A stretch of DNA of 64,000 nucleotides from Pachyseris speciosa (lineage: Eukaryota > Cnidaria > Anthozoa > Scleractinia > Pachyseridae), in the NCBI GenBank assembly GCA_016490735.1, contig JAEMWC010000165.1, forward strand, positions 951,001-1,015,000, written 5' to 3'. A model generated the notes under the pieces. That model did not search any database. It saw only the letters and a program-made list of their open reading frames with translations, and had not been told where the DNA came from. The translations under genes and the position numbers were made by a program. Below, piece by piece: positions 25,501 to 36,340 of the stretch (positions are counted from its first letter, which is position 1; every line of letters begins with the position of its first letter).

Positions 25501-26397
25501 CTTTATCAAAATCCTATCAAAACAAGATTGCAAATTAACAGGGCTCCAGATATGTCTTATAACATGGAAGTTGTTCATAATGAGCTATCATGGGTAAGAT
25601 GATATCATGAAACACAGTAAAATTAATGTCAGAAGTTATCCATTAATTTGTCAAGTCAGGTAACCAGGTTTGACTGGTGTTTAAAATGTTGCCTTTTTTA
25701 TCTGCAGCCCTGTCAAAATGTTTTTTCAGTAGTGGCCAGCATAGCTGGAGTGGTAGGCAGAAACTGCCAGAGATCCCTGCCTGCTAAAGAACTCAGAATG
25801 GAGTCCAAGTGTTAAGGGGCAAATAATTTACTATATGTGGCGAATTTGCCAGCTGCTGGCACATTGGCAGGGCTGTATCTGGATTTATTGCACCAGATAC
25901 CATATTACACCATATTGCACCAGATACCAGATACCATATTTTCAATGCAAGCAAGTGAAGACAATTAATTATTTTTCAGGACCCACGCAGTTACTGGTGT
26001 TGTCAGTCGTGGTGTGTCTGTTATCATTTCATTCGCATTTTGTAGCTGAGTAGCACAGATCAATGAATGGAGTAACAAAGAAGCTTACTGGTAAGCTCAC
26101 AGTTTTTGTTTACAAGTACATGCACACTTATCAAACAATGGCATTTGCGAAGAGATCGATCACTGATTCTAACACCATGACCATCTAAAAAAATAATCAA
26201 ACAAAAGATCAAAGGTTAACAAGATTAGAAATCATCTTACTTGCTTGCAGGACCGCTCGGTACGCCGGCATTTACGAAAAACTTTGTCCACTTTGAGACT
26301 AGAATGCAAAACAATCGGCCACAAATTACGAATAAGTATAGACAAATTACGTTTACAGACAGAAGCGTAAATGATTCTGCATACCTTGTACACTCAT
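19507..26397 (-). CDS. C19orf47-like protein with SAM-like domain
   Basis: Coding exons on the minus strand, in order: 26397-26385 (ATG plus 10 nt), 26298-26241, 25437-25377, 23657-23577, 23007-22896, 22169-22001, 21739-21576, 20856-20705, 19785-19507. All junctions are GT-AG and in phase, giving 362 aa plus stop. Residues ~5-71 form a SAM-like domain with WTKFFVNAGVPSGPASNYAV, DNRIQ and GDIIAILRHGKEVH, matching my recollection of vertebrate C19orf47. The middle is Ser/Lys/Thr-rich and low complexity. SVFDRLG (~231-237), SVFSRLG (~276-282) and SVFARLG (~353-359) form a repeated motif, the last three residues from the C-terminus. Family function is poorly known; a nuclear role is often supposed but nothing here proves it. 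Introns carry SINEs, a MITE and a piggyBac-like element. Confidence 0.9.
21225..21450 (+). mobile_element. tRNA-derived SINE, family 2
   Basis: The head GGGTGGCTGAGCGGTTAGAG resembles a type-II tRNA A-box and is followed by CCAGGTTCAAGTC as B-box. The tail ends in GAGGGTAAATAAAGGCC. It lies in an intron of the C19orf47-like gene, opposite to its transcription. The tail is not base-paired into a tRNA acceptor stem, so this is a retroposon rather than a tRNA gene. Confidence 0.65.
22297..22500. mobile_element. Palindromic MITE, family C copy 2
   Basis: The ends are TTGAAGGGATGGGAATAA... and ...TTATTCCAAGCCCTTCAA. The interior shares TTTTTTGGCCTGTG and ATGTTTACCACATGAAAACA with 6534-6741. It lies in an intron of the C19orf47-like gene. 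Confidence 0.7.
22636..22818 (+). mobile_element. tRNA-derived SINE, family 1 copy B
   Basis: The head has an intact A-box-like TAGCTCAGTTGGTTAGAGC and B-box GGTTTCAAACCCC, then the same body and tail (GTTCACAACTGCGAGGATC) as 17281-17460. The 3' end runs into (TTTGA)n-like sequence. Both copies begin with ATAATTGACC. Confidence 0.75.
24094..25107. mobile_element. PiggyBac-like non-autonomous element
   Basis: The element is flanked by TTAA (24090-24093 and 25108-25111), with ends CCCATTG and CAATGGG. TTAA plus CCC ends is the piggyBac signature. The 1-kb interior has no transposase frame I recognise. A 118-codon frame at 24801-25157 runs past the element end and is probably chance. It sits in the SAM-domain intron between exons 25437-25377 and 23657-23577. 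Confidence 0.65.
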
Positions 26398-28301
26398 TTC
26401 TTACAAATATCTACCGATCAAGAGGATCAAGCGTTTCCAGGAATGATTGACGAAGACACCAAAATCATGGATGGTTGGGTGACCACTGGGAGTTGTGGGA
26501 AATGTTCAAAATAGTCCTTTATATATGCTACATTTTAGTGTATTGACTCTACTGTAAGCCGCTGACCGTCAGCTGAAGGTACTGAAGGCGTTAACTTTTT
26601 CCATAAGACGCCCGGGTTTTCAGTTCTCGGTTCGCTTAACCAATGAAATCGCTGTACAGTCCTGACCCCAATATTTCAAAGTGCAGATAACTTTATCCAC
26701 TGATAGAGGCTGGATAGCGAACAACCGGAATGACGCAAGTGGGTAAATTTTGACCGCCGGATAGCGATTTATCCGCTGGATATGGATAAGAGTTGGCCGT
26801 ATGTTTTCTGTTGTGATTCATCATGCCAAGATCAAACGCAACTCACCCTTATTTCGTTATTGATTGCATTTGTTGCTAGAGAAGAAACAAACATCTACTG
26901 AAAAAGAAGTCTAAACAAACCATGCGCCGATAGAAAACCATTTTATGTATCCTGAGCTCCAGTAGAACATATTCCAGTGGGGCATTCCCTTGATAGTCCT
27001 CACAAAATACGTTTTACCGGGGTGTGCAGAGTGAAAGTTGATACTTGTAACTGATGCCAGTAACGAATGCGGTCAGTTAACGATCATTTTCAGCATTAAA
27101 TTGATGCAAGTGAAAACGTATTTACTGGCAACAACAGGAGATTCCAGACCACTCATGACACTGCACATCCAGAAAGATGGAACTGATATGGGTGATATTG
27201 CAAATGACTGTGCCGAAGCGACCACGGAGACTATTTTAAAGTTGTAGGGATAAAACATCCAGCCAAGTTCAAGTGGTAAAATTCATACATTACCCATGTC
27301 ATCGCATCTGGATCCCTAAAAACCCAATCCAAGAAAAAAAGTGGTGGGGCTATAGCCCTACTAGCCCCTCGCCCTCTCCCCCTTCAATGGTTCCCTGCCA
27401 CACTGGATTCTGACTAATGCCGCACTGGACTCTGACTAATGATTATCATCAAATGGGTATAAAAAAATACTCTGCTCCTCGTTCATCCACTTATCATAAA
27501 GAGCCTTCCCTTTCCCCGCGTGGTACGCTTTCAGAAGATTTTCACTGGTGCCCTCAGAGTGAAGGTGTGATTCATGCGCGTCGGTTCTTCGGAAAAGCAG
27601 TGTGCTTTCAGGTCTTGACCCAGCATCGCGCTTTAGTGCATTTGGCTGTTCGGTCCAGTCATCCTAGGCATGGATATTCCCTTGATCAGGCCCGCTCATC
27701 ATAGGGAAACCCAATGTTCATCATGGGATGTCAGTGCCATGAGTCACTCGGATTCATTAAGAGACACTGATCGGGCTGTTTTATGAATTATTGACAAGGA
27801 AGACTTGCAGATTTCTGTTTGTTTAATCTATTTTGTTCAGTTCGCCTATCTGGGGCAAATTTTGTCGCCAGTGTCTTTGACTAGATTTTCTCGTCGTGAG
27901 TCACACATTTTGTAAAGACGCGACAAGCCATCCGCATTTGTTAAGTGTTGGCAATGACAGAAAATTTGCGGATAGATTCTGTTTAGTAAATGAAATTAAG
28001 CAGCCTCTTCGGCCGATATATCTAGATGTGAAATGTCGTGACTTAATTTTCCTAGGGTATAGCTTGTTGGTACTGCCTTTATCGATGAGTTGGTGTTTTA
28101 TTAGAGAATTGCTGATATCACACAGCTTACATAACATCCTTCAGAAGTCGTGAACTCACTTTATTTTCGGTGTCAACGGCATGTTCCCAGAGGGTTAACC
28201 GAAAATGTTTTTTGAAGGAGATCACAGCTCTGGGAGAAGGCTGGTATGTATGCCCGAAAATGGCTCGAGCAACTCTTCCAACGTCTTGAAGGAAGTTCCC
28301 C
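26398..28301. other. Upstream region of the C19orf47-like gene
   Basis: This should contain the promoter and 5'UTR of the minus-strand gene, but I can name no element with confidence. Around 26690-26800 the motif TATCCRCTG/GGATAGCG occurs in both orientations, suggesting a degraded inverted-repeat element. A near-duplicate of about 16 bp (CACTGGAYTCTGACTAATG) lies at ~27400-27440. No gene is recognised. Confidence 0.4.
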
Positions 28302-28962
28302 GTGCAAGAAGATCGTCTCACCGAAGTTGACTTCAGTTATGAAGCTCTCCCGTCAACGACGACTCGAGTTGTCCCCTCAAATGACCTTCCTTTGACAAAG
28401 AGAAATGCTTTGAAGAACGTAGCCGCCCTGTTTGATCCTAGCTCTTGGTCTGGCAACACCCTTCACCATCAGAGCCAAGGTACTGTTACAAGTCATGTGG
28501 ACTCGTGGATTGGGCTGGGACGAAGATATTGACAGAGATTTCACGGAGCAAGTGCAGCAGTGGTTTAGCGAGCTAGAAGATTTGAGAAAAGTACAAGTGC
28601 ATCATTGTCTGCAACCCAGAACAGGCCCATCTGAAATGACCATCCACGCGTTCGTAGATGCTTCGAAAGACCGGCGCATTTGGTGCTATATGTCCTATGC
28701 AAGAAATGATCGTCGAGATGGACTCGTGGAAACCAGGTTAATTGCTTCCCAAACCAAGGTTGCTCCATTCGCGACTATGAGTATACCGAGATTAGACTAT
28801 CTGCAGTTGAGTTGTGTTGGGACTAAGACTTGCTCTGTCTGTGTCGAAAGTTCTATACAAGTAGCGATTGGCCGTGCTATCTTTTGGAGTAATGAAAACG
28901 GAAAGCTTGTGGGATGTGGCTGGAGTGACAAGGATACTTCACAAATTAATGTGATCAAGTAA
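28302..28962 (+). pseudogene. BEL/Pao retrotransposon pol remnant (RT end to RNase H region)
   Basis: Frame 28302-28532 carries LTKRNALKNVAALFDP; a shifted frame from 28432 carries PFTIRAKVLLQVMW, RGLGWDEDID, HAFVDAS and TRLIASQTKVAP...SIPRLD. These are characteristic of the Pao/BEL RT-RNase H junction. At least one frameshift separates the pieces, and no LTR, protease or integrase is visible nearby. The homologous coding sequence runs up to the 114-bp direct repeat at 28891. Confidence 0.8.
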
Positions 28963-29004
28963 GCTGAAGCCACTCAAAGGGTATTAAGGCCACAAGGTAG
29001 CGGG
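28891..29004. repeat. 114-bp direct repeat, left copy
   Basis: It matches 39155-39268 in the same orientation with about 7 differences in 114 positions by my count. It begins AATGAAAACGGAAAGCTTGT and ends near CACAAGGTAGCGGG. The pair brackets the whole minus-strand LINE block, 10.15 kb apart. Confidence 0.85.
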
Positions 29005-29263
29005 CATTACCCCTTAAATCTACCAAAGCAAAGATTGAGCCCAAGCATTAGCAACCATGCCGGACAGCTGTTTCGGTTGTATAAGAAAGTTTATTCACAG
29101 ATAAAAACACGTTAAAAGACAAACAAAGACAAAGACAATAAAACAAAGGCGCACGCAATATTCAGAAGTACATCAGACAGTCAACGTTTATCCGGAGTAG
29201 GCGATCTGATACAAAAAAAAATCCCTAAATAAAGTCCCTGAGGCCACAGGCTAAACAAATTCC

Positions 29264-31398
29264 TTATATAGGGCCTTTGATTATATAGTCCACGAACAGC
29301 GCACAGACAATGCGCGGACATGAAAGAAGGACGACTAAATAAAGATCCTCGGAAGCCCATCCTCCACAGCACAGAAATCGTCGATCAAAACAGGATTCGG
29401 AGAGCCGAATAAAGTCCAACGAAATTCTCCTCCGTACATCGTTCGTAATATAACGAATGATAGCCCTATGATCTTCTTTACCATTGAAAAATACGGCCTT
29501 ATTGCGAAACACCCAAATGCCGTAGAGGATGGACTTAAGAAGAAAATGTGCGACTCTGGCAGAAATTACGGGCCATAAAAAGAAAAAGACAAAAAGACAA
29601 TTAACACGGAAATTAAGACACAGTGGGAGAGACATAATCGGCTAAAAAGGGGTCCACACACTTTTAACACGAGGGCAATTAAGAAAACAATGATCGATAG
29701 TCTCCTGTCTAGGGCACAACGCACAAACCCCAGAATTAATGATTCCCCAACGCTTTAAAGAATCACGGACCTTGATACCGCGCAAGGCAATCAACCACAA
29801 AAGATCATTCTTGAAATTTTCAGTAAAACGATCCCGGACAAGAGACCAGTAATGATCAAGAGAAGCCGGAAGGACGAGGGAGAAAAGAAGACCAGAACTT
29901 CGGGAGAAGAGGGGAAGAAGAACGATGCGAGAGGAGAGAACTATAAATCTTACGAGATACAAGATCATCAACTGACGAAACTTGAGCTAGAACTCGAAGA
30001 CAAACATCATAGAAAGGAGTGGGATGACTCGCGTTAGGAGTGAAAGAATCACGCAATCCAGCCCACTCAGCCCGCGCGGATGCAAGGCATCGGCCAACGA
30101 AATATTTACATAGGAAAAAACTAGAGTCCTCGGAGGAACTGACGGTGGAAATCATGCAACTTAAACGAAGGGCATCACATTTCAAGGCCAAATTGCAAAT
30201 GCCCAACCCCCTGCACTCTGGTGTAAAAAGCAAGTGTTCATACTTACGGTTTCACAACGCCGGGAACCCCAAAGAAAAGGCCAAATCAATTGATTGACAC
30301 GCGCAAGCACCCACGCGGGCATAATAAGAAATCTCCCGAGATAAAGTAATTTACTAAGGGCAAGAACATTAATTAAAAGGCTCTTACCGACAAAGGACAG
30401 AGACCGAGATTTCCAAAGATCAAGGGATCCCTCTAACTTGTTAAGACGGGGCTGCCAATTATCAATTTCGGTAGGAACAGTGCCGAAAACTACACCTAAA
30501 ACCTTCATCTTGCGTACCCAAGTGAGGCCAAGTGGCGCATCAGTTCCATCGTTCCACGATCCCAGCCACATGGCCTCAGTTTTGGACCTTTTAACTTCGC
30601 ACCAGAACCCTTCTCATAAATAGAAATAACATCAAATAATTTAACAAGAGACCGAAAATCTTTCAAAATTGCCGTAGTATCATCGGCGTACAAACGAACT
30701 TTAGCCTGGCGGCCGCGGGCACCAGGCAAGAGAAAGCCCCTGATCTCAGGACAACTGCGAATTTGACGAGCAAGAGCCTCAATACATAAAACATAAAGCA
30801 GGGGGGATAAGGGGTCACCCTGCCTCACCCCGCGACGTAAAGGAATTTTCTCAGTCAACCATCCATTGAGAAGAATTCGCATGTAAGCACTCTCGTAAAA
30901 GGTGTGAACCCATCTCAGAAAATTTGGGCCAAAACCGAGGTGACAGAGAAGATCTGTTAAAAACGAACGGTCGACACGATCAAAAACCTTCTCCTGGTCA
31001 AGGCTAATGAGAATTGCCGTCTCATCAGTCCGCTCAATGAAATCAAGGACATCTCTTAATAAAACAACATTGGACGAAATCGATCGGCCCGGCACAGAAC
31101 AAGTCTGGTCCGAGTCAACAACAGAACCTAAAACACGAGAAAGGCGACAAGTGATAGCTTTAGAAATAATCTTATAATCTACATTGAGCAAACTGATGGG
31201 ACGCCAATTTTTCAGACTTTTCCTGTCACCTCGCTTTTTGAAACTTAATCGGGTAGCGCTACCATTCATGGAATCGGACAGCGCTCCGTCACTAAAACAT
31301 TCACAAGCAACTCTTAAAAAGAAAGGACCCAAAAGGTGCCAAAAAGCTCTATAGAATTCAACGGTGAAACCGTCTGGACCGGGGACCTACCAAGATTA
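29264..31398 (-). pseudogene. Tx1-like LINE ORF2, reverse transcriptase and C-terminal part
   Basis: The minus-strand frame 31332-30505 contains NWRPISLLNVDYKIISKAI, LISLDQEKVFDRVDRSFL, RRGVRQGDPLSPLLYVL and the catalytic YADD box (codons at about 30679-30690). Frames 30571-30182, 30233-29856, 29971-29642 and 29635-29264 continue through the thumb and C-terminal region, with frameshifts between them. Just upstream, 31350-31384 encodes PGPDGFTVEFYRAFW in a linked frame, and LNLGR follows after a 1-nt slip up to the MULE boundary. Multiple breaks make it non-functional. Confidence 0.85.
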
Positions 31399-31980
31399 AG
31401 GTGGTATGTACCTCAAAAAATGCACTTTTTCAACAAGCTCTTTTACAAAATGTAACCAATGCACCTTTAATCTAGACCACAATACAAGTTTATTTATGTG
31501 CTTGTTTGCCCATTATGTTGCTATGGTAACCAGGTGGGCGGGGCTTTACCTGCTGTAAGGTGTCTCTACTATAACATTTCTAACTCTTAAAGTTTTCAAC
31601 AAAACTTTGAAACTTTCAGGAAATAATCTTCAGGGGCACTGCTATGCAATAAACTAAAAAAAAAATGCCATATTGCACTATTAGACTGAAAATTTACACT
31701 ATCATTTTCCTGAGAAGCCAAAATTGACACAAACTTCAAATTTTAAAATTTTGATTTTAAGAGCCATTTGGACCAAACTGGCTATCTGTAGTTCATTGCA
31801 TGCAAAAATATATACACAAACTTCTCTGAAAAAATTAGACAAATCCATCAAATCCTTATAAAAATATCACTGTTACAGTTTTCGCAGTTTCGCAAAATTC
31901 TAAATACTGAGAAAAGGGCTTTAAAAGTTTTTAAAATTATTTATCAAGAATTTTAACACAGAATATATGGTCTAAAATGT

Positions 31981-32691
31981 CTAAAACTGTCCAGAGGCAT
32001 AATTGGGACCCTCTGCCTGCTTTGTTTTGTCATCTTTTCTTTTTCTTTGGCCCCTGAGAACTTTTCTTCTTCTTTTGGTGTCACCTTGGCTCTTTCTCTG
32101 TGCCAGGTGAACACGTGTTTGATTCTGTTGTTGGCATCCAGCTTCAGTGAACTTTCCTGGAGGAATGCCCAGAGCATCAAAAAGCTTCAAAACAGCAGAA
32201 GTGCCCATATTGAAGTGTGCAACAGCATCATAGAGGCCCATCTCAAGAATTTCTCTACCAACATAGACTTCCTTGGGAATCCGTTGCCACACCATGCCAT
32301 TTAGCGACTCATTTTGATTTTGGGTTTTCCCGTGCAAGCATTTTTCCAATAAGCTATCATCACTGAGTCTCACATACTCAGGTTTGAGCTTTGAAATAAC
32401 TGGCAAGGGAAGTCCAGGTCCATGTTTGTATAGGCTTGTCTTGTTAGCCTTATCTTGCTGGTACCGGCACCAGCTTGTGCTGCCAGGTGGGCAATGGTCG
32501 TGAAGTGGGCGGGACTCACTGGAAGCACAGTGCATAAGACTGGCGTGAATAGCTTTTTTCATTCCTGCCAAATTTCCCACATTGGAACGAATGGCAATTC
32601 CATAGTAATTTTGGAGCTTATCAATGGTTCCATCTGTTAACTTGCCTCTTCCCCACAGCCATTTCTTGATGAAAATCCTCTTTTCTGCCAT
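31981..32691 (-). pseudogene. Mutator-like transposase, C-terminal part
   Basis: A 236-codon frame with GRGKLTDGTIDKLQNYYGIA, MKKAIHASLMHCAS, HCPPGSTSWCRYQ, HGKTQNQNESLNGMVWQRIP and GLYDAVAHFNMG, all typical of the region after the catalytic core. The sequence jumps directly from the FSSRNG block into GKLTD, so roughly a hundred residues including the expected catalytic region are missing, with a frame change at the joint (~32640-32665). Confidence 0.75.
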
Positions 32692-33437
32692 GTCCCATCA
32701 CAAGACACACCACAATTTACAGGCTCAGATCCAGCAGAATCATTTGGCTCCTTCAGATTCCTTACTTCCTCAGCTGCATTACTCATGCTTTCTTTTGCAA
32801 TAGATCGCAAACAAGATGTAATAACGCCGGAAATCTTCGAATAATTTTTCGCAGCTGGGGGTGGGGGCATGTTCATTAAAGTACAAAATTTTTGTGCACC
32901 TGTACGCCCTTTTCCGAGGGTTCTCATACCATAAACAAGACGTCTGTTTACCTCAAAGCTCTTTCCCTGCTGTTTGGAGGTATAAAATGAATATTTCCAG
33001 CCACAATTTTCGCATAATAAACGCAGGCTCGAGGCACAGCCCTTCCTATTAATTTCGTCTTCCATAAACAGAAGATCTAATTCACCACATTGATGACATC
33101 CCAACATCGAGAGCACATTGCACAATACTTCCATGTCAAAGAACCTGAAGCCTGTAATCGTAGGCCCACTACTAGGTGATGTTTCATCAGGCTTATCCAC
33201 TGGCTTCTTTTCTTCGGTGTCCTCTTTGAGTTTCCGGTAAGAGGCAGACAAAGTTTCCTTTTCCTGATGATCGGGCTCCCGATCGTCAGTTGAAGTATTC
33301 GGCGATTTAAATTCATCTCCAAGCCCATCAGAACCATTTCCTCCATCTACACCGTCTCCCTGATTGTGTTTGGTGAATCTATTGCCGTAAAACTTACGTT
33401 TCTTTCGTCTTTGAGAAGAAAACTTGGGTTTTGCCAT
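32637..33437 (-). pseudogene. Mutator-like transposase, N-terminal part
   Basis: A 266-codon frame. After a basic N-terminus (FSSQRRKKRKF) and an acidic linker come a Cys pair (GCHQCGELDLLFMED, CENCGWKYSFYTSK), RRLVYGMRTLGKGRTGAQKF and finally CDGTWQKRGFSSRNG, the block that precedes the catalytic core in the metazoan Mutator-like transposase family (Pfam Mutator, PF20700, from memory). The frame then runs out of homology and stops at 32637. The downstream piece 31981-32691 is in another frame, so the enzyme is broken. Confidence 0.75.
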
Positions 33438-33795
33438 TCTGTAGCAGATCGTTCCACAATTTGGAAAACAAAAATGGCGGCATTACGTCCAACTTACATC
33501 AAAACGAGGTCAGAAGCTCAGAATAGGTACCAGTCTCCCAGAGGAGAATAGTGGCGGGACTACGATCTTTTGTCCCTTTCCTGTCGCGAAAACTGACGCG
33601 TAAATAAACCTGTTTCCATGGCAACGAATCGACATGTCCTTGTTTGAGCTGAAATATTTCTTTTTCCGTTCAGATATTAGCAGAAAAACCCCTCTCAGAA
33701 TAAAAACAAGGCATTGAAGGTTTGAAAATCAATAAAAAAAATTTTTAACCAATATTCGAAATTTTTGCGTTTTTTGAGGGAGAAGGGCGAAATCG

Positions 33796-34774
33796 CGATC
33801 ACTTTCGGTGAGAGAATTAACGAACAAAACCTTGTAGCAGTCGTTGTTTACAAACGGGATCAATAGGCTCAGGGATAAATAAATCAGTATAAAAACACAC
33901 GTGCGCGTGTTCAATTCCCTCACGGGCAAAAAACCACGATCCCATCTGCATTTAAAATAGAAGACACAAAAGCTCACGTTCTAATTTAAAGAAGGCTTCT
34001 CACCGTCTTCGAACCATTGAACCCGACTACGAATTTTTTGGCACCTTCCAGGTCCCTTAAGGTAAGCTCTTTAAGTCGAGATTCGAGGGAGACAATTGTT
34101 GAAACGACAGAATTGTCTCCCTGACAAAGGCGCTGCTTACAACTAATTAGACGATTAGTGAGCTTGACACGCTCGTGGAATAATTCTCTGCGCTTAAGTT
34201 TGGAATAAGAAACAATTTCAGCACGTAAAGAACGCTTAAAAAAATCCCACCAGTCCTTAATAGATAGAAAATTATCAACGCAGGTCGAAAAATCAGTAAT
34301 TCGAGCAGAAATCAAAGAACAAAAATCAGAATCTGAAAGCAACGAGTTATTAAATTTCCACAGACCAGGACCACGTGCGTAATCATTATTCAAACAAACT
34401 TGCAAGCTAACGAAATCATGATCTGAAAAACAACACGGGAGAATATCACAGGACCGAACGGAGGAAGCAAGATTAAAAGAAACAAAAAACTTATCAAGGC
34501 GACTGGCAATTGAAAACTCCGAATTAAACCAAGAGTATTGGCGCAATCTGGGATGAAGTTTTCGCCAAGCATCAGAAGGTCTAAAACAAGAACGAAAGTC
34601 CCCTAAATATTTCGCAACAAAAACATTACCGCCAAGTTTGTCAAACTCACAATGGATAGGATAATAGCATCCGCAGGAAGAAAAAAATCATGAAGATTTT
34701 CAAAGAAGATTTTACGATGGGTTAAATTAACAGAAGCATAAATATTAACGAAATTAATCTTGAAACCATTAGAC

Positions 34775-34831
<57 letters not shown>

Positions 34832-35464
34832 CTTTATTTCCTCACAAGATAAAAAACACATATCTCATGTCACAATATTTGAGTAAAAAGTATATATATC
34901 TAAGTTATTTACAATTAAAATACGCTCACACAGCTAAATTGTATTTAAAAATTAAGCGATTAATGTAAGAGTTCTTGAATCTATCTGTATTAACTTTCGG
35001 ATACTGACTAGTTTGATTCCTTAAATTGTAAGTCGATACTTTCTTCTTGGGTAATAGTCCCCTTAGAGGGTGTCGGTCAATGCCAGGTACCTTACTAAAT
35101 ACCTTTCTATCCTGCTCTTCTAAAAGGTGCTTGATAGAAAAGGATTTAGATGTATATTTACGTTTGTTAGACGTAGCTAATAAACTAAGAACACGGCTAT
35201 CAGAATCTTTGCGCCAGGATAAAATCTCACCATGAAAACGATCGGAAACAAGAATAGCCACACCACCCTGTCTGCCAAAGGCAGGCGACCACAAACTAGG
35301 GCCAGACCACCCAGCAGACAGGGCAGTGGGCCTACTGGAACAAGAAACATGAGTTTCCTGAACAAAACAAAAATCATAACTTTTAGCACGATAAAAATCA
35401 TTAACTCCTTACGTAAATCAAAACCCCTTGAATTAAGTGAAAGAAGCTTCACAACAAACAATAA
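33796..35464 (-). pseudogene. Tx1-like LINE ORF2, endonuclease part (interrupted)
   Basis: The minus-strand N-terminus at 35491-35177 shows VKLLSLNSRGFDLRKEL, the start of an APE-type endonuclease, followed by FGRQGGVAILVSDRFHGEIL. After the LINE insertion at 34776-35178 the frame resumes with GFKINFVNIYASVN and LHPRLRQYSWFN, then 34546-33986 with SRLDKFFVSFNLA and SDHDFVSLQVCLN (the catalytic SDH). Near 33860-33900 FYTDLFIPEPID is readable, leading toward the RT. It is broken by frameshifts and two insertions. Confidence 0.75.
34776..35178 (-). mobile_element. LINE 3'-end fragment with (TAG)n/(ACT)n tail
   Basis: On the minus strand, LPKKKVSTYNLRNQTSQYPK and TDRFKNSYINRLIFKYNLAV* is a LINE C-terminal tail, followed by an untranslated stretch with AATAAAGA and a pure trinucleotide tail at about 34777-34830. 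It is fused in frame to upstream endonuclease codons and interrupts the Tx1-like ORF2. Confidence 0.65.
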
Positions 35465-35778
35465 CAGGAGCCCATCACTAGGAGCGTACAACTAAACTAT
35501 ATTCCTGTCACGGCGTTTTCACAGACCAATCTATTTTTAGATTGAATTTTCCGCGAATATCAGACTCCGACAGGAGTCCCAATGATATCACAATTATCTG
35601 CACGTGCAGGGCCTTTGTTTTCGCTAATTAAAACTATTGTTTCGTGTTGCTCGTTCCCGTTGCCATCCTCGTTGCCCTTTTTTTGCGTGAAAAGATAGTC
35701 TAAAAATAGATCGGTCTGTAAAAATGCCGTGACATTGGCTTAGAATGGGAGTTGTACGCTCCTAGTCATGGGCTCCTG
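35465..35778. mobile_element. Compound inverted-repeat element between LINE ORF1 and ORF2
   Basis: The outer arms CAGGAGCCCATCACTAGGAG... (35465) and its inverse ending at 35778 match over about 30 bp. After a short non-matching gap a second arm follows: TGTCACGGCGTTTTCACAGA... and its inverse, over about 37 bp (35509-35545 and ~35700-35737). It has no coding capacity. Confidence 0.65.
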
Positions 35779-36340
35779 ACAATAATAATAATAAAGGCAT
35801 GACTAAGAGGGAGCAGACTTACGGGCGATGCCGGATTCAACAGAAGACGAAGATCGCTTACGCGCCCCGATACCAGAAGTATCCATAGGTTCATGTGACC
35901 TGGAGAGCTGTGAAGACTGTGAAGACTGCGCAGATCTCCTCGGAGTAGAAACCTTAACAGGAGCAGTTGGTTTACGCGTAGTACCGACCTGCGAGTTGGA
36001 AAAAGGGGCAGGCTTGCGACGACCAGAAGATTTCGAAGAGAGCTTTTGAGATAGAGAACCGGACAAAGGCTGGGACGAGCCAGAAGCAGCCCTCGCAGAC
36101 TCCACATTGGATGCAGATCCAGAGAGATCGCCACTGGCAGACGGAGAAAACGCGGACGGCAGGGAAGAAGACTTGAAACGCGTAGAGCGTTGATTGATTG
36201 AGAGAACGAAAAACCGGGTGTAGTAGCCAGAAGGCCTTGTGAGTTGAGAACACGGGGAGCAGTAGAACCGTCAGCAGACACCTCAGGAAGCGAAGAAGGT
36301 GCAGGAGTACCGCGGGAAATACCCGCGGGAGAGGCACCAG
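35766..36340 (-). pseudogene. Tx1-like LINE ORF1, C-terminal part
   Basis: The minus-strand frames 36281-35766 and 36105-35803 encode a Ser/Pro/Arg-rich low-complexity tail (VSADGSTAPRVLNSQG, GSLSQKLSSKSSGRRKPAP). They continue ORF1 after the CR1/L2 insertion, with a frame change. Assignment rests on position and composition more than on motifs. Confidence 0.55.

Larger units (their letters stand above)
31399..33795 (-). mobile_element. Mutator-like (MULE) transposon inserted in the LINE
   Basis: A ~2.4-kb unit splits the LINE reading frame: LINE sequence stops near 33796 and resumes near 31398. Imperfect inverted ends are seen: CCTCAAAAAATGCA at 31411-31424 and its inverse (CCTCAAAAAACGCA) at 33766-33779. 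No clear 9-bp target duplication was found, so edges are approximate. The two coding pieces are described separately. Confidence 0.65.

Noticed and set aside
29852..30297. Plus-strand frames rich in Lys/Glu
   Set aside because: They are antisense shadows of the LINE ORF2 on the minus strand.
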